Counted from the first letter of the stretch, positions 1 to 8,493 are shown. The stretch: DNA of 64,000 nt from Streptomyces natalensis ATCC 27448 (GCF_000935125.1 NZ_JRKI01000003.1:1-64000); one strand, 5' to 3'. The notes: generated by a model from the sequence alone, not told the origin. Translations and numbers: made by a program.

Positions 1-42
1 CCAAGCTCAGAGCGCGGGTTCGATTCCCGAAGGCGGTTCCGG
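1..42 (+). tRNA. 3' portion of a tRNA-Gly(CCC)-like sequence, cut by the window edge
   Basis: The first 29 bases match, from memory, the anticodon-loop to T-arm part of actinomycete tRNA-Gly(CCC), including a T arm with loop TTCGATT. The sequence after the T-arm (aaggcggttcc) does not look like the expected acceptor strand and leaves a G-A mismatch at the base of the T stem. It may be a real tRNA with a variant acceptor, or the 3' fragment left by an integration event. The 5' half is outside the window, so the two cannot be told apart here. A strong hairpin follows directly, as usual after a tRNA gene. Confidence 0.45.
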
Positions 43-44
43 CC

Positions 45-81
45 GGAAAGCCAGGTCAGAGGGATTCTGACCTGGCTTTCC
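45..81. terminator. Perfect 16-bp hairpin after the tRNA-Gly-like sequence
   Basis: The arms at 45-60 and 66-81 are exact reverse complements around a 5-base loop (ggaaagccaggtcaga and its complement). It can terminate the tRNA on the plus strand and also the minus-strand amidohydrolase gene whose stop lies at 104, so it probably serves as a bidirectional terminator. Confidence 0.7.
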
Positions 82-103
82 GCTTGCGCAGCGCGGCTGG
101 TCG

Positions 104-1279
104 TCAGGCGGCGACGGCGAGTCGCGGCTGACGTGCCCGTTCCTCAGCCAGGGTTACGGCGGCGTCCAAGAGCGCCTGGGCGCCCAGGACGAGTTGGTGG
201 TCGGGGGTGTGCTCCAGGACGTTGTGACTGATCCCGGAGGTGCTGGGCACGAAGATCATCCCGGTGGGGACGTGGGAGCTCATGACGCTGGCGTCATGGC
301 CCGCGTAGCTTGCCATCCGCGTGACCTTGTCACTGCTCTTCAGGCAGGTCTGCTCGACCGTGCGAACGATCTCCGGATCGAAGGAGGCGACAGGCTTGGC
401 CGATACCTGTGCGATCTCGCAGGAGCAGTTCTCCTCCTCGGCGATGCGCTCGAACTGCTGACGCATCGTGCTTCTCGTGGCCTCCAGCAGGTCGTCGGAG
501 ATACCGCGGATCTCCACCTGAAGGCTGGCGTGGCCGGGGACAACGTTGGCGGCGCCGGGACTGAAGGAGCAGGAGCCGACGTTGGCGATGAGCCCCTCGC
601 GGTCGATCTCCTGGCACAGGGGCATCAGTGCGGCGGCGGCCCGGGTCGCGGCACGTCCGGCGTCGGCGCGCAGGTGGAATGGTGCGGCGCCGGCGTGGTT
701 CTCCTGGCCCTTCATGACGACCTCGTAGCGTTCCACGCCCACGATGCCGGTGACGGCGGACAGGTCCAGGCCCGCCGCTTCCATACGCGGCCCCTGTTCG
801 ACGTGGAGTTCGAGGTAGGCGCTGATATCGCGGATGTGCGGGCTGTCGCACAGTGCGGTCGAACCGCCCAGGCCGCCGTTGGAGTCGGCGGCGACGCCTT
901 CCTCGTCCCAGAAGGCCACGATCTCTATGTGGTCGGCAGCGGGGTGGCCGGCCTCAACGAGTGTGCGCAGCACTTCGATTGCCGCGACGACGCCGTACGC
1001 GCCATCCAGGTGCCCCGCTCCGGGCACGGTGTCCGCATGCGAGCCGAGCAGCAGCCGAGGACCCTCGCTGTCCGGTGTACGGCCGAACACGTTGCCGATC
1101 TCGTCCCGGTGTCCGGTGAGCCCCGCCACCTTCATGGTCTTGCTCAGCCAGTCCCGCGCCGCCAGATCGGCCTTGGACCCGGCGACGCGATGGATGCCGC
1201 CGGTGGGGCCCTGCCCGATCTGGGCGAGGTGGGTCAGCTCGGTGAGCAGGCGCGGAGCGGAGATAGCCGGGTTGTTCAT
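104..1279 (-). CDS. M20-family amidohydrolase (allantoate amidohydrolase / N-carbamoyl-L-amino-acid hydrolase type)
   Basis: This 391-residue cytosolic hydrolase of the M20 / amaB-hyuC-allC family should hydrolyse a ureido or carbamoyl C-N bond in allantoate or an N-carbamoyl amino acid. Metal-site motifs are visible: GSHADTVPGAGHLDG (His81, Asp92), WDEEG (Glu126/127), ELHVEQGP near residue 190 and the late SHNVLEHT histidine. The ATG at 1279 is preceded by AGGGGGAAC; the open frame runs on upstream but without family similarity. It is downstream of the EamA transporter and the allantoicase/OHCU-like gene on the same strand, which favours allantoate as substrate. The substrate choice within the family is an inference. 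Confidence 0.88.
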   Translation of the reverse strand: MNNPAISAPRLLTELTHLAQIGQGPTGGIHRVAGSKADLAARDWLSKTMKVAGLTGHRDEIGNVFGRTPDSEGPRLLLGSHADTVPGAGHLDGAYGVVAAIEVLRTLVEAGHPAADHIEIVAFWDEEGVAADSNGGLGGSTALCDSPHIRDISAYLELHVEQGPRMEAAGLDLSAVTGIVGVERYEVVMKGQENHAGAAPFHLRADAGRAATRAAAALMPLCQEIDREGLIANVGSCSFSPGAANVVPGHASLQVEIRGISDDLLEATRSTMRQQFERIAEEENCSCEIAQVSAKPVASFDPEIVRTVEQTCLKSSDKVTRMASYAGHDASVMSSHVPTGMIFVPSTSGISHNVLEHTPDHQLVLGAQALLDAAVTLAEERARQPRLAVAA

Positions 1280-1404
1280 AACTGTTCCCCCTGAGACGAG
1301 TTCGGTGAGTGAGGTGCGGTACTGCGGTGGTGCTGACGTTGCTGGTCCGTGGAACCGGGCACTCCGGTCTCCGGAGCGGTGCTGTGCACAGTGGTGGCGG
1401 TCCG

Positions 1405-2379
1405 TCAGGTGCGCTGCATGGCGCGAGAACTGAGCGCGACGCCGATGATGATCAGCCCCATGCTGATCAGCTGGGCCAGGTTGAGCCCGTCGCCGAGAGT
1501 GAAGTAGGCGAGGACGGCGACGATCGCGGGTTCGAGGTAGTAGACGATGCCGGCCCGGGCGACCCCGACGGTGGCGATGGCCTTGTTCCAGGCGAAGTAC
1601 GCCACGGCGGAGGACAGCACACCCACGTAGAGCAGGGCGGCGACCGTGCCGGTGTGGACCGGGAAGCTGCCGTGGGCGGTCACGTCCCAGGCGTAGGCCG
1701 GCGTGAGGAAGGCCGTGCCAAGCACGAATGTGGACAGCAGCAGGCTGAGGCCGGAGATGCCCCGGGGCGTGCGGCGCAGCATGAGGCTGTACCCCGCGAA
1801 GGTGGTCATGGCGGCGACCATCCACAGGTCACCGGCGGAGAAACTGAGCCCCAGCAGCATCGCCATGGACCCTTTGGTGATCAGTACGACGATGCCGATC
1901 AGGGACAGAGCGGCTCCCGCCCAGCCGACAGCTCCGGGCTTCTCCCGCCACAGCAGCCGGGCGCCAACCATGATCACAAGAGGCGAGGCAGCCGCGAGGA
2001 GGGCCATGTTGGTTGCCGGACTGGTCTGTCCGGCTGTGTAGATCAGCGTGTTGAAGAGCGTGACGCCGAGCAGCGCAACGATCGACAGGAAGCCCAGATG
2101 GCGGCGGACGGCGGGCCAGTCGCGCCGTATGTGCGGTATCGCGAAAGGCGCTACGGCCAGCATGGCGATGACCCAGCGCCAGAAGGCCAGTTGGACGGGC
2201 CGGATGGCATGCGCCATGCCATCGGCGAGCACGAAGTTTCCCGACCAGATGACGGTGGCGACCGTGGCCAGGATCATGCCCTTGGCCGCGGCGGGGAACA
2301 GGGACCGGCGCCGGGGCCGATCGGTGGTCGGTGTGCAGGCGGCGGAGGCGGACGCAGATTCCGCGGTGAGGGTGCTCAT
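1405..2379 (-). CDS. EamA/DMT-family transporter
   Basis: This 324-residue inner-membrane protein has about ten hydrophobic segments and two EamA-like halves, for example MILATVATVIWSGNFVLADG near the N terminus and VGVARAGIVYYLEPAIVAVL in the second half. Members of the family move amino acids, nucleobases or other metabolites; the substrate cannot be read from sequence. Its ATG overlaps the stop of the upstream allantoicase/OHCU-like gene (ATGA), so the two are translationally coupled. Placed between that gene and an allantoate-type amidohydrolase, it may import a ureide or export an amino acid or amine. Confidence 0.88.
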   Translation of the reverse strand: MSTLTAESASASAACTPTTDRPRRRSLFPAAAKGMILATVATVIWSGNFVLADGMAHAIRPVQLAFWRWVIAMLAVAPFAIPHIRRDWPAVRRHLGFLSIVALLGVTLFNTLIYTAGQTSPATNMALLAAASPLVIMVGARLLWREKPGAVGWAGAALSLIGIVVLITKGSMAMLLGLSFSAGDLWMVAAMTTFAGYSLMLRRTPRGISGLSLLLSTFVLGTAFLTPAYAWDVTAHGSFPVHTGTVAALLYVGVLSSAVAYFAWNKAIATVGVARAGIVYYLEPAIVAVLAYFTLGDGLNLAQLISMGLIIIGVALSSRAMQRT

Positions 2380-3467
2380 GCGGCAGTCCTTCGAAAGTAC
2401 GGAGTGTGGTGGGTGAAGAGATCGACCCGATGGGCCGCGGCCTGAGCGGCGTCCAAGGTCGGGTAGGGACGTGCGGTCACGAAGGCATCGACGGCGTGAC
2501 CCGCCAGGCCGTGGGGCAGCAGGAGCGCGGCGACATCACTTCGGGGAAGCGTGTTGAGCCATCGCAGCCGCATCTGCTCCACGCCATGGCCGGTGATCCG
2601 GCCCCATATGCGCAACCGCGCCAGGCCGCCGGGCCCGGACAGGTCCAGCCGGACATGGGTGGCAGGCCGCGGCCGCGCCACGGAGAACCGGTACCGGCGG
2701 TCGGCCCGCAGAGACACCGCCTCCAGCAGCGGGAACCAGGTGTCCGCAGCGTGGGCATCCGCGGTCGTGGCGTCCATTGCGGACACGGACGCATGTCCGG
2801 CGGGCGGATGGCGCAGCCCGCGGGTGTCCACCTCGATGTGCTCGACGACCGAGTGGGCGGCGAGCCGCCATTGAGCCCAGGCGCTGCCGCTGCTCCATGC
2901 CGTCGACGGAGGCTCCCAGCCCGTACCGGATGATCCGGTCCCGGTGAGCGTCTGCGGCCCCGTCCCGAGTGGCGTCGGAGGGACCGGCGCCTCCCAGGGG
3001 GCGCCTGAGTAGTCGAGCAGGACGGCACCGGAATCCTGCGCCAGCACGTCGACGGTGCGACCTTCCAGCCTGGACGGGTCGGGGACGACCTCTCCCAGCA
3101 CCCGCACCTTCGAGACCGGCTCCGGTGGGCTGAGCAGAACGCGTACGTGGGTCCAGCGCTCCGGGGCCGCGACATCGAGCACCCCGGTAGGGCGGTCTCC
3201 GAGCCGTACGCCCTGCGTCAGCGCCGACCACAGCGTGGTGCCGGCGCCGTGCAGGTCGGCCGGGCGGGCCGCCGCGAGGGACGCGCCCTGGGTCGTCACT
3301 ACGGCCGCCGACCCGGCCGCGTTCGTCGGCAGATCCAGTGCCACCCGGTGCACCGTGCCGGCGCGGGCCAGGCGGACCGTCGTGCAGCCGTCGTGCGCAG
3401 CGTCGTCCGTTCCTCCGCTGTCGAGCGGCTCGGCGCCCAGGTCCAGCAGCGAGACAGGGGTGGTCAC
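2376..3467 (-). CDS. Allantoicase-like protein with a C-terminal OHCU-decarboxylase-like segment
   Basis: 363 residues from a GTG at 3467 with GAGGAG eight bases upstream. Two allantoicase-type beta-sandwich repeats are suggested by WTHVRVLLSPPEPVSKVRVLG in the first half and THVRLDLSGPGGLARLRIWG near residue 290, each ending in the family's R(L/V)R-x-x-G signature. The last about 60 residues begin LNTLPRSDVAALLLPHG and continue to RPYPTLDAAQ, resembling the N-terminal part of 2-oxo-4-hydroxy-4-carboxy-5-ureidoimidazoline (OHCU) decarboxylase, but the rest of that domain is absent. Both enzymes act in urate-to-ureidoglycolate breakdown. Whether either half is still catalytic is uncertain. It heads a coupled operon with the EamA transporter and lies downstream of a LysR gene. 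Confidence 0.65.
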   Translation of the reverse strand: MTTPVSLLDLGAEPLDSGGTDDAAHDGCTTVRLARAGTVHRVALDLPTNAAGSAAVVTTQGASLAAARPADLHGAGTTLWSALTQGVRLGDRPTGVLDVAAPERWTHVRVLLSPPEPVSKVRVLGEVVPDPSRLEGRTVDVLAQDSGAVLLDYSGAPWEAPVPPTPLGTGPQTLTGTGSSGTGWEPPSTAWSSGSAWAQWRLAAHSVVEHIEVDTRGLRHPPAGHASVSAMDATTADAHAADTWFPLLEAVSLRADRRYRFSVARPRPATHVRLDLSGPGGLARLRIWGRITGHGVEQMRLRWLNTLPRSDVAALLLPHGLAGHAVDAFVTARPYPTLDAAQAAAHRVDLFTHHTPYFRRTAA

Positions 3468-3604
3468 GGGTTCTCCTCGGTCGTGCGGCGAAGGCGGTGG
3501 GCGGTGCTGCCCGCCGCTCGGAACGCCCTCAGCTTCGACCGAGCACAACCATTAGGTCCATCTCATATAGCCACCTCAATAGTTCAGTTGCACTGCACGA
3601 TGTC
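3468..3604 (-). promoter_or_regulatory. AT-rich gap between the LysR gene and the ureide-type operon
   Basis: This 137-bp stretch is clearly less GC-rich than its surroundings, especially 3545-3600. On the minus strand it contains a TTGAGG hexamer and a downstream TATATG/TAATGG tract, and the partly symmetric CTGAACTATTGAGG. It is a plausible promoter and LysR-binding region for the operon at 3467-104. No precise start can be assigned by eye. Confidence 0.3.
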
Positions 3605-4525
3605 TCACATGGCGGGATGCAGCCTGCGCCGCTCCTCGGCGACTGCGCGCAGGCACCGCATCACTTCCTGAAACCGCGGCGCCACTTCGGCGCCCCGGCG
3701 CACGGCGCCGGTCACATGCCTGCGCGGCCGGTCGGCCGCCAGGACGCGCACCCGCACGCCGGGCCGCCGCGAGTCCACCAGACGAGGGATCAGCGCCACT
3801 CCCATCCCCGCCTGCACCAAGGACAAAATGACCCCCCAGTCCGCCGCGTGATGGGCCGGGCGCGGGACGAAACCGGCACTCGCGCAGACCGCCAGTGTGA
3901 TCTCGCGCCATGGGCCGGAAGCTCCGTACACCCACGGCTCGTCCGCCAGGTCCGCCAGCCGGAGTCCTGTCTTGTCGGCGAGCCGGTGCCCCGCCGGCAG
4001 GGCCACGTCGAGGGGGTCGGCCAGCAGCGGGAAGCGGGTGAACCTCGCGTCGGGATCGGTGTGCGCCTGGGCCGCGAGCGACAACCCCAGGTCGATGTCC
4101 CCCTGTTCCAGCAGCGAAAAGACATCCGACGCCTCCGCCTCGCGGATCTCCACCCGCAAGGTGGGGCGCGACTCACGTAGCAGGTCGAGCGACGGGACAA
4201 GCAGCGCTTCCACCCCTGTGGCGAAGGAGCCCACCCTTACGACGCCCGCCGCGCCGCCGAGGTACGCCTCGACGTCGGCCTCCGCCTGCTCCAACTGTGC
4301 AAAGACCGTACGCCCGTGTTCGAGCAGGATGTGCGCCAGCTCGGTCAGCCGGACCCGGCGGCCCACCGGCTCGACCACCGGTCCGCCGACTTGTCGGCCG
4401 AGCGCGGCAAGCGCCTGCGACACGGCGGAAGGAGTCATGGACAGTGCCTCCGCAGCAGCGGTCACGGTGCCCTGTCGCTCCAACTCCCGCAGCATTCGGA
4501 ACTTCCGCAGATCCCAGTCAATCAT
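3605..4525 (-). CDS. LysR-family transcriptional regulator
   Basis: 306 residues, the usual LysR length. The N-terminal winged helix-turn-helix covers about residues 3-60 (LRKFRMLRELERQGTVTAAA, then SMTPSAVSQALAAL), followed by a periplasmic-binding-protein-like effector domain containing VRVGSFATG and GMGVALIPRLV. It lies upstream of, and on the same strand as, the allantoicase-like/EamA/amidohydrolase operon, so it is probably the local regulator of that operon with a ureide-type effector. That role is inferred from position alone. Confidence 0.9.
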   Translation of the reverse strand: MIDWDLRKFRMLRELERQGTVTAAAEALSMTPSAVSQALAALGRQVGGPVVEPVGRRVRLTELAHILLEHGRTVFAQLEQAEADVEAYLGGAAGVVRVGSFATGVEALLVPSLDLLRESRPTLRVEIREAEASDVFSLLEQGDIDLGLSLAAQAHTDPDARFTRFPLLADPLDVALPAGHRLADKTGLRLADLADEPWVYGASGPWREITLAVCASAGFVPRPAHHAADWGVILSLVQAGMGVALIPRLVDSRRPGVRVRVLAADRPRRHVTGAVRRGAEVAPRFQEVMRCLRAVAEERRRLHPAM

Positions 4526-4639
4526 TCAATGGAATTTACGATCACCCTGAGAAGAGTTCAACGGAACTGAGGAAACTGACCGTCTGCAATGCCGGAAACG
4601 CGGCCTGTTGGGGCGGGGTTGCTCCCGGCCGGTTGACGA

Positions 4640-5257
4640 CGGGCCGGGCGAAGCAACGCCGCCCGCTACCCGCTCAGCGCCACCGCCAAGGCCCTGACCG
4701 ACCCATGCAGCCGGACACGATCTTCGACGTCGCCAGCCTGACCAAAATCCTGGCCGTCTGGTCCGCGATCGGCGCCCTCTGGGAAAACGGCTCCCTCCCG
4801 CTCGACGAACCCCTCGGCACCTTCTGGCCCGAGGTCACAGCCCACCCTCTCGGCCAGGTCACCGCCCGCCACCTGCTCACCCACACCGCCGGCGTACCGC
4901 TGCGGGCCCAGCTGAAGAACCTCTACGGCACCGACCCGACCGCCATCCGCACTGGCGTCCTTCGCGAAGCCTTGCACCGGCCGCCCGGCGAGGCCGTCGA
5001 ATACACCGACCGAGCCGCCCTCATCCTCGGCTACCTCGCCGAGCACCTCTCCGGCCAGGGTTTGGACCAACTCGCCCACACCCGCGTCTGGCAGCCGCTG
5101 GGCATGACCCGCACCCGCTTCGGCCCGCTGCCACCCGAACTGGCCGCCCGCTGTGCCCCGACAGAGCTCGACGAAGACACCGGCCGCCACCTCAAGGGCA
5201 CCGCCCACGACTTCTCCGCCCGCCTCCTCGACGGCGTCTGCGGCATCGCCGGCGCCT
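4640..5257 (+). pseudogene. Serine hydrolase (beta-lactamase / class C PBP family) fragment
   Basis: From about 4705 the frame encodes a beta-lactamase-family core with DTIFDVASLTK (nucleophile SxxK), LLTHTAGVPLRAQ, the YTD motif of the second catalytic element and WQPLGMTRTRFGPLP. The N-terminal part is missing or out of frame. The C terminus stops abruptly at DGVCGIAGA near 5250, where the family would continue for about 100 residues. Directly at that point, in a different frame, sequence similar to an Rhs core begins. The fragment therefore marks a recombination junction and is not expected to yield an active enzyme. Confidence 0.75.
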
Positions 5258-6715
5258 CACTTCGGTGACGCGATCACCCTCACCCAGGGTTGGGACCCAC
5301 GGGGCCGCATGACCGCGCAGACCCTCACGGGACGCGGTCGGCAGCTCCAAGCGCGTACGTACGCCTACGGCCCCGATGACCATCTCACCGCGACCACCGA
5401 CCAGTTGAACGGTGACCGCGCCTACGAGCTGGATGCCGGCGGACGGGTCGTCGCCGTACAGGCGCAGGGGTGGTCGGAGCGGTATGCCTACGACGAAGCG
5501 GGCAACCAGACCGCAGGACAGTGGCCCGACCGGCACCCAGGCAAGGACGCGCAGGGTGAGCGGACCTATGACCGCAACCGGCTGATCACGGCCGGGCGCA
5601 TCCGCTACTCCTATGACGCCCAGGGCCGCATCACCACCCGCGTCAAGACCCGACTGTCCCGCAAACCCGATGTCTGGTCCTACGAGTGGGACGCCCAGGA
5701 CCGGCTCACCTCGGTGGCCACTCCCGACGGTGCTCGCTGGCGCTACCGCTACGACCCGCTGGGCCGCCGAACAGCCAAGGAAAGGCTGGGCGCCGACGGC
5801 TGCACCGTTCTCCAGCGGACGGACTTCGCCTGGGACGGCTCCACCCTCGTCGAAGAGACCCAACATGTCGTCGGCCGCCCCGATACCGTCACTCTGACCT
5901 GGGATTACGACGGCCAGGGCCCGATAGCACAGAGCGAACACAAGTCGCCGGCCGGCACCGCACCCCAAGAGGAGATCGATCGGCGCTTCTACGCCATCGT
6001 CACCGACCTGGTCGGCGCGCCGCGGGAACTCGTCGACGAAACGGGCGACATCGCCTGGCGTGCCAGGTCCACCCTCTGTTGCGCCACCACGTGGCGCAAC
6101 GAGGACACCGCATACACGCCGATCCGCTTCCCCGGCCAGTACTTCGACGCGGAGACCCAGCTCCACTACAACCTGCACCGTTATTACGACCCGGAGACCG
6201 CGCGGTACACCGCGCCCGATCCGCTGGGCCTCGCACCGGCACCCAACCCCGCCACCTACGTGCACAATCCGCACACCTGGGCGGACCCCCTCGGCCTCTC
6301 CCCCGACTACATCACCGTCTACCGGAAGCAGAGCGACCACCCAGGGAGCCAGCGGCTCAAGATCGGCCCGAACGGCGAGGTCACCCTGCGAGGGAAGCAG
6401 CACCTGTACGTGAACATGAGCAACGACATCAAGCACACCACAGAATATCGGAAGGGACAATCAAGGCCCGACGAAATCCTCGCCTTCGATATGCCCAAGT
6501 CCTATCTTGAAAAAGTGCGCGAAACCGCCGTTCCGCAGGGCGCCCCGGACGGCTGGGAGGGCACCAAGCAAGACTGGAAGAAGCTCAAGAGCGATAAGCC
6601 AGAGATATCAGACCCGACCCAGGGGCCAGATCTGTATGGAATTCCAGCCAAGCTGCTCGACGAATTTATGGGGGAAATCAAACCCAACTCCGGTAGGATG
6701 ATCAAGACTATGTAA
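5258..6715 (+). pseudogene. N-terminally truncated Rhs/YD-repeat protein with intact C-terminal toxin module
   Basis: The open frame begins upstream at 5153, but Rhs-like sequence starts only at about 5258 (FGDAITLTQGWDPRGRMTAQ), so roughly the first two thirds of a normal Rhs protein and its start are absent. YD-type repeats follow (RYAYDEAGNQ, YDAQGRITTRVK, YRYDPLGRR), then the core end RYYDPETARYTAPDPLGL and the junction motif NPHTWADPLGL. The C-terminal about 140 residues (YITVYRKQSDHPG, LYVNMSNDIKHTTEYRKG, ILAFDMPKSYLEKVRETAVP) form the variable toxin module. I cannot assign its activity; the layout could fit a small ADP-ribosyltransferase-like or nuclease fold. As an orphan toxin tip it could be restored by recombination with a full Rhs such as the one at 45-49 kb. 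Confidence 0.75.
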
Positions 6716-7284
6716 TGGGAGTGTGGATGCTTCACGAGATTGATGACCTGCGTCAGGAACGGCAGCGAGTGGAGGCCCGGCCCCCGACCGAGGGAGCTCC
6801 ACCCGTACTCACCGTCTTCGATGTGGTTCCAGCGGTCGACCCGCAGGACTACATCCGTCGGGTACGGACGGTGCTGTCTGTCGCGCTCGATCTCGCCATT
6901 ACCGAGTCTTTCGAGGATGACAACCTGCCGACCGAGGGCATTCCCGACTGGTTCGCGGCGGTGAGCGGCGCCACTGGGAGTGCGATCGCGGAGTTCTCCC
7001 GTCGCGGTATGGATCGCTACCACGCGGCAATCAACGAGAAATCCTGGGACCTCCAGTGGTGGCTTTTCGAATTCGACCCCGACAACGAGTCCCGAGGCTG
7101 GGCATGGTGGGACGTCACGCAGTCGGGGGACGGACGAGTGCGCGTATGGACCGATAGCTGGGGTGAATCGTTCTTCGCCTGTGACGAACTGCGCTGGCTC
7201 CTTTACACAGCTGGCGCAGAAGAGGTATCAGGCCCCTTTCTGGCGGACACTCCGGAATGGGCGCAGGAAATCACTGGGCAGTGA
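6715..7284 (+). CDS. Putative immunity protein for the adjacent Rhs toxin tip
   Basis: The ORF of 189 codons starts with an ATG overlapping the Rhs stop (TAATG); a GTG at 6721 and an ATG at 6727 preceded by GGGAG are alternative starts. The protein is acidic, tryptophan-rich and without signal peptide or membrane segment, with WDLQWWLFEFDPDNESRGWA and DELRWLLYTAGAEEVSGPFL as distinctive stretches. I do not recognise a family. The position immediately after a polymorphic toxin C terminus, with overlap, is the standard location of a cognate immunity gene, and that is the only basis for the call. Confidence 0.6.
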   Translation: MGVWMLHEIDDLRQERQRVEARPPTEGAPPVLTVFDVVPAVDPQDYIRRVRTVLSVALDLAITESFEDDNLPTEGIPDWFAAVSGATGSAIAEFSRRGMDRYHAAINEKSWDLQWWLFEFDPDNESRGWAWWDVTQSGDGRVRVWTDSWGESFFACDELRWLLYTAGAEEVSGPFLADTPEWAQEITGQ

Positions 7285-7286
7285 GC

Positions 7287-7910
7287 ATGGGATCAACAGA
7301 GCAGCCCGTGAAAGTTGTCGGCAGTCGGTTTGTCCGCGCCCACTACACGGAAGAGACAATCACCGTGTACCAGGCGTACCCGCCGCAGATCGCACTGCCG
7401 GCAGTCAACGCCGGCACGTTCGTGGCACCCTTCAAACGCGACCGCATGACCTGGATCAAGCCCTCATTTCGGTGGATGATGTACCGCTCCGGCTGGGCAA
7501 CCAAACCCGGCCAGGAACGAGTTCTGGCAATTCAGATCAGCCGAACCGGGTTCGAATGGGCCCTGCGCCATGCCTGTCTGAGTCACTTCGAGCCGGGGCT
7601 ACACGACAGTGAATCCGCCTGGCGGTCTCTGAAGTCGACCAGCCCGGTACGAGTGCAATGGGACCCTGAGCGCGCCACCGACCTCGCACCTCTGGCCGAC
7701 CGCGCGATCCAAGTGGGATTGTCCGGCGAGGCCGTCGATCTGTATGTGGACCGGTGGATCATCGAACTCCGCGACATCACACCCCTGGTACACGCCATCC
7801 ACGAGGACGTGCGGGCCGGAAGACGAGACAGAGCCGACGCCGCAGTCCCTGCAGAGGTGCACTACCCCCTTCCCCCAGACCTTCGCCGGAGGCTGGGCTC
7901 CTCTGGATGA
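7287..7910 (+). CDS. DUF4291-family protein
   Basis: About 207 residues with the hallmark blocks of DUF4291: ETITVYQAYPPQIALPAVNA, FVAPFKRDRMTWIKPSFRWM and MYRSGWATKPGQERVLAIQI. The family's biochemical role is unknown to me. An ATG at 7287 is used; a GTG at 7281 overlaps the stop of the preceding gene (GTGA), so translation coupling to the putative immunity gene is likely. It may be a cargo gene of the same small toxin cassette or an independent gene captured with it. Confidence 0.8.
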   Translation: MGSTEQPVKVVGSRFVRAHYTEETITVYQAYPPQIALPAVNAGTFVAPFKRDRMTWIKPSFRWMMYRSGWATKPGQERVLAIQISRTGFEWALRHACLSHFEPGLHDSESAWRSLKSTSPVRVQWDPERATDLAPLADRAIQVGLSGEAVDLYVDRWIIELRDITPLVHAIHEDVRAGRRDRADAAVPAEVHYPLPPDLRRRLGSSG

Positions 7911-7969
7911 GAGGACAAGTCCGTTCCGGTTCCGGCCGCGGTCCCAGATGCCGTACCCGAGGTCGGCGG

Positions 7970-8250
7970 TGCCCCAGGGTGAGGGCGGCCGTCGGCGCCG
8001 AGGGCGAACCCGGCGGTGACGTCGGTGGCCCAATGGACGCCGAGGTAGACGCGGCTGGCGGCGACCAGCCCGGACAGTGGCAGCGCCACTGTCCACCACG
8101 CCGCCGCACCGGCGCGGGAACGCCCGTGGGTAATTGCAGCGGCCCTCGCCCTCGCGGCCCTCCCGGCCTTCGGCGCCATCGACGCAACCGGAGACTTCCT
8201 GCAGTTGGTCGGCCACGCACTGGCCGGGGCGTAACAACAGATACCTGCTG
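7970..8250 (-). pseudogene. PAP2-type phosphatase C-terminal fragment
   Basis: On the minus strand a frame reads WWTVALPLSGLVAASRVYLG then VHWATDVTAGFALGA. This is the conserved SRxxxGxHxxxDVxxG end of membrane phosphatidic acid phosphatase type 2 enzymes. The upstream half of the domain and a start are not recognisable, and sequence after GFALGA is not PAP2-like. It is a degraded remnant next to the tRNA-Pro scar. Confidence 0.65.
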
Positions 8251-8397
8251 GCAATAGGGGCGCATCCTCCCCCTGGGAGCCATCTGGGAGCCGACCCGCT
8301 CCCGAAAACCCTTCGACACCACCCGAGACCAACCGGCACCACGCCCCTGACCTGGGCAAACTGCATCCACGCAGGCAAGATCGGTGCCCGAACCTCA

Positions 8398-8440
8398 TTC
8401 GGGACGAAGAGGTCGTGGGTTCAAATCCCGCCACCCCGAC
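8398..8440 (+). other. 3' half of tRNA-Pro(CGG): attachment-site scar
   Basis: From the anticodon loop TTCGGGA onward the sequence is a complete tRNA-Pro 3' half: anticodon-stem strand CGAAG, the T arm with TTCAAAT, acceptor strand CACCCCG and discriminator A. The 5' side (cctca and upstream) does not pair with CGAAG and there is no D arm, so this is not a full tRNA gene. Identity starting in the anticodon loop is the typical core of a tyrosine-recombinase attachment site. It most likely marks one end of an integrated or excised element whose other end is outside the window. Confidence 0.75.
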
Positions 8441-8454
8441 TGAAGGAACACCAG

Positions 8455-8493
8455 GTCAGGGGCCTGATCCGCTTAGCGGGTCGGGCCCCTGAC
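8455..8493. terminator. Long hairpin after the tRNA-Pro 3' half
   Basis: Arms GTCAGGGGCC (8455-8464) and GGCCCCTGAC (8484-8493) pair perfectly, and the inner GATCCGC/GCGGGTC pairs with one G-T wobble around a TTA loop. It sits where the terminator of an intact tRNA-Pro gene would be. Confidence 0.75.
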
